Assembly: GCF_001571265.1 (NCBI RefSeq)
Contig: NZ_BCTL01000035.1
Location: 21,230-85,229, forward strand
Direction of reading: 5' to 3'
Length of the DNA: 64,000 nt
Source: Cedecea neteri NBRC 105707 = ATCC 33855
GTDB lineage: Bacteria > Pseudomonadota > Gammaproteobacteria > Enterobacterales > Enterobacteriaceae
Of the stretch, positions 63,374-64,000 are shown piece by piece. Every line of letters starts with the position of its first letter. The first letter of the stretch is position 1. The translations under genes and the position numbers were made by a program. The notes under the pieces were generated by a model. It had not been told where the DNA came from. It did no database searches and saw only the letters and a program-made list of their open reading frames with translations.

Positions 63374-63927
63374 GGTTTCGCATTTGCCGGAAATTTTTTA
63401 TACAGCGTGGAAACACCGACATCGTAAATAATCGCCACCTGCTGCCTGGTTTCTCCGGCAGCAATTAACCTCCCGGCCTGCGCCCATTGCGTTGCCGACA
63501 GTTTCGGCCGCCGCCCCCCAATTCGCCCTTCCGCTCTGGCCGCAGCCAAACCGGCCCGGGTTCTTTCGACGATAAGCTCGCGCTCCATCTCGGCTAGCGC
63601 ACCCATCACGTGAAAGAAAAAGCGCCCCATCGGCGTGGAAGTATCAATGCTGTCCGTCAGGCTGCGGAAGTTAATCCCGCGCGAACGCAGCTCTTCAATC
63701 AGTGAAACAAGGTGGCGCATGCTGCGCCCCAATCTGTCCAGCTTCCAGACGACCAACGTGTCGCCTTCACTGAGCGTCTTGAGTACCTTTTTTAACCCTG
63801 GCCTGTCCGCCGTTTTACCGCTGATTTTATCCTCAAAAATCAGCTCACATCCTGCGCACTCCAGCGCATTTTTCTGCAGCGCGGTGTTTTGGTCATTTGT
63901 TGACACCCTGACGTACCCTACCAGCAT
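63370..63927 (-). CDS. Hin/Gin-type serine DNA invertase
   Basis: A 185-residue small serine recombinase. The catalytic serine is in GYVRVSTNDQ. Hin/Gin/Cin features are DRPGLKKVL, VVWKLDRLGRS, LTDSIDTSTPMGRFFFHVM and AEMERELIVERT. A C-terminal helix-turn-helix (QVAIIYDVGVSTLYKKFP) binds the crossover site. The start MLVGYV was chosen for GAGG nine bases upstream; earlier in-frame Met codons at 63942 and 63963 are less supported. Its stop overlaps the yfhH stop. The target is not visible, but invertases of this group usually flip an adjacent segment. It replaces yfhL/acpS found next in E. coli. Confidence 0.88.
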   Translation of the reverse strand: MLVGYVRVSTNDQNTALQKNALECAGCELIFEDKISGKTADRPGLKKVLKTLSEGDTLVVWKLDRLGRSMRHLVSLIEELRSRGINFRSLTDSIDTSTPMGRFFFHVMGALAEMERELIVERTRAGLAAARAEGRIGGRRPKLSATQWAQAGRLIAAGETRQQVAIIYDVGVSTLYKKFPANAKP

Positions 63928-63981
63928 GAAGTTTTGCCTCATAAAAGGCTGAAAGCATGCCACGGAGAGGCAGGATGTGCA

Positions 63982-64000
63982 TTTTCTTAAAGGTTGGTTT
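63982..64000. other. Possible start of an invertase crossover site
   Basis: TTTTCTTAAAGGTTGGTTT runs off the window end 55 bases before the invertase start. It resembles one half of hix/gix-like sites (TTCT..AAA.C/GGTTT pattern) but the central dinucleotide and second half are not seen. Confidence 0.3.

Overview
The window is chromosomal DNA from a member of the Enterobacteriaceae, of the Enterobacter/Klebsiella/Cedecea type. The proteins are nearly identical in length and motifs to Escherichia coli ones, and most of the window follows the E. coli order der-bamB-yfgM-hisS-ispG-rodZ-rlmN-ndk-pbpC-yfhM-sseA-sseB-pepB-isc-trmJ-suhB ... glyA-hmp-glnB-glrR-qseG-glrK-glmY-purL-mltF-tadA-pgpC-yfhH. 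The genus cannot be fixed from the sequence alone. Base composition is moderately GC-rich and even across genes; a few regulatory stretches are AT-rich.

Layout. 1-1.4 kb: the end of an NCS1-type permease gene overlapping a biuret-hydrolase-like gene, next to der where E. coli has other genes. 1.4-28.2 kb: housekeeping genes, mostly on the minus strand: ribosome assembly (der), outer-membrane assembly (bamB, yfgM), histidyl-tRNA synthetase, isoprenoid synthesis (ispG), cell shape (rodZ), RNA methylation (rlmN, trmJ), ndk, the PBP1C/alpha-2-macroglobulin pair, sseA/sseB, pepB and the complete iscRSUA-hscBA-fdx-iscX iron-sulfur operon with two IscR sites. 28.2-33.3 kb: suhB, a ZevAB-like metal transport pair, csiE and hcaT (without the hca catabolic genes).

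33.4-48.0 kb is the main accessory region, a rebuilt version of the E. coli yph cluster. On the minus strand lie yphG, a sugar-porter MFS gene and yphB. On the plus strand lie the ROK regulator yphH, the DoxX gene yphA, and a six-gene set: periplasmic binding protein, double ABC ATPase, two permeases, an FGGY pentulose kinase and a short KdsD-like SIS isomerase. Together they look like an import, phosphorylation and isomerisation route for an unidentified pentulose-like sugar.

48.1-63.4 kb returns to the core backbone, with legible control sites: PurR boxes at glyA and purL, an NsrR site at hmp, and the GlmY small RNA with a sigma-54 promoter and two exact plus one degenerate GlrR site, beside the glrK-qseG-glrR operon that encodes its activator. 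The window ends with a Hin/Gin-type DNA invertase gene placed tail-to-tail against yfhH, where E. coli continues with yfhL/acpS; this marks the edge of another accessory region. Three copies of an intergenic palindromic repeat (CCCTCACCC...GGGTGAGGG ends) lie at 20.1, 50.9 and 55.4 kb. No rRNA, tRNA, CRISPR array, insertion sequence or replication origin was recognised.
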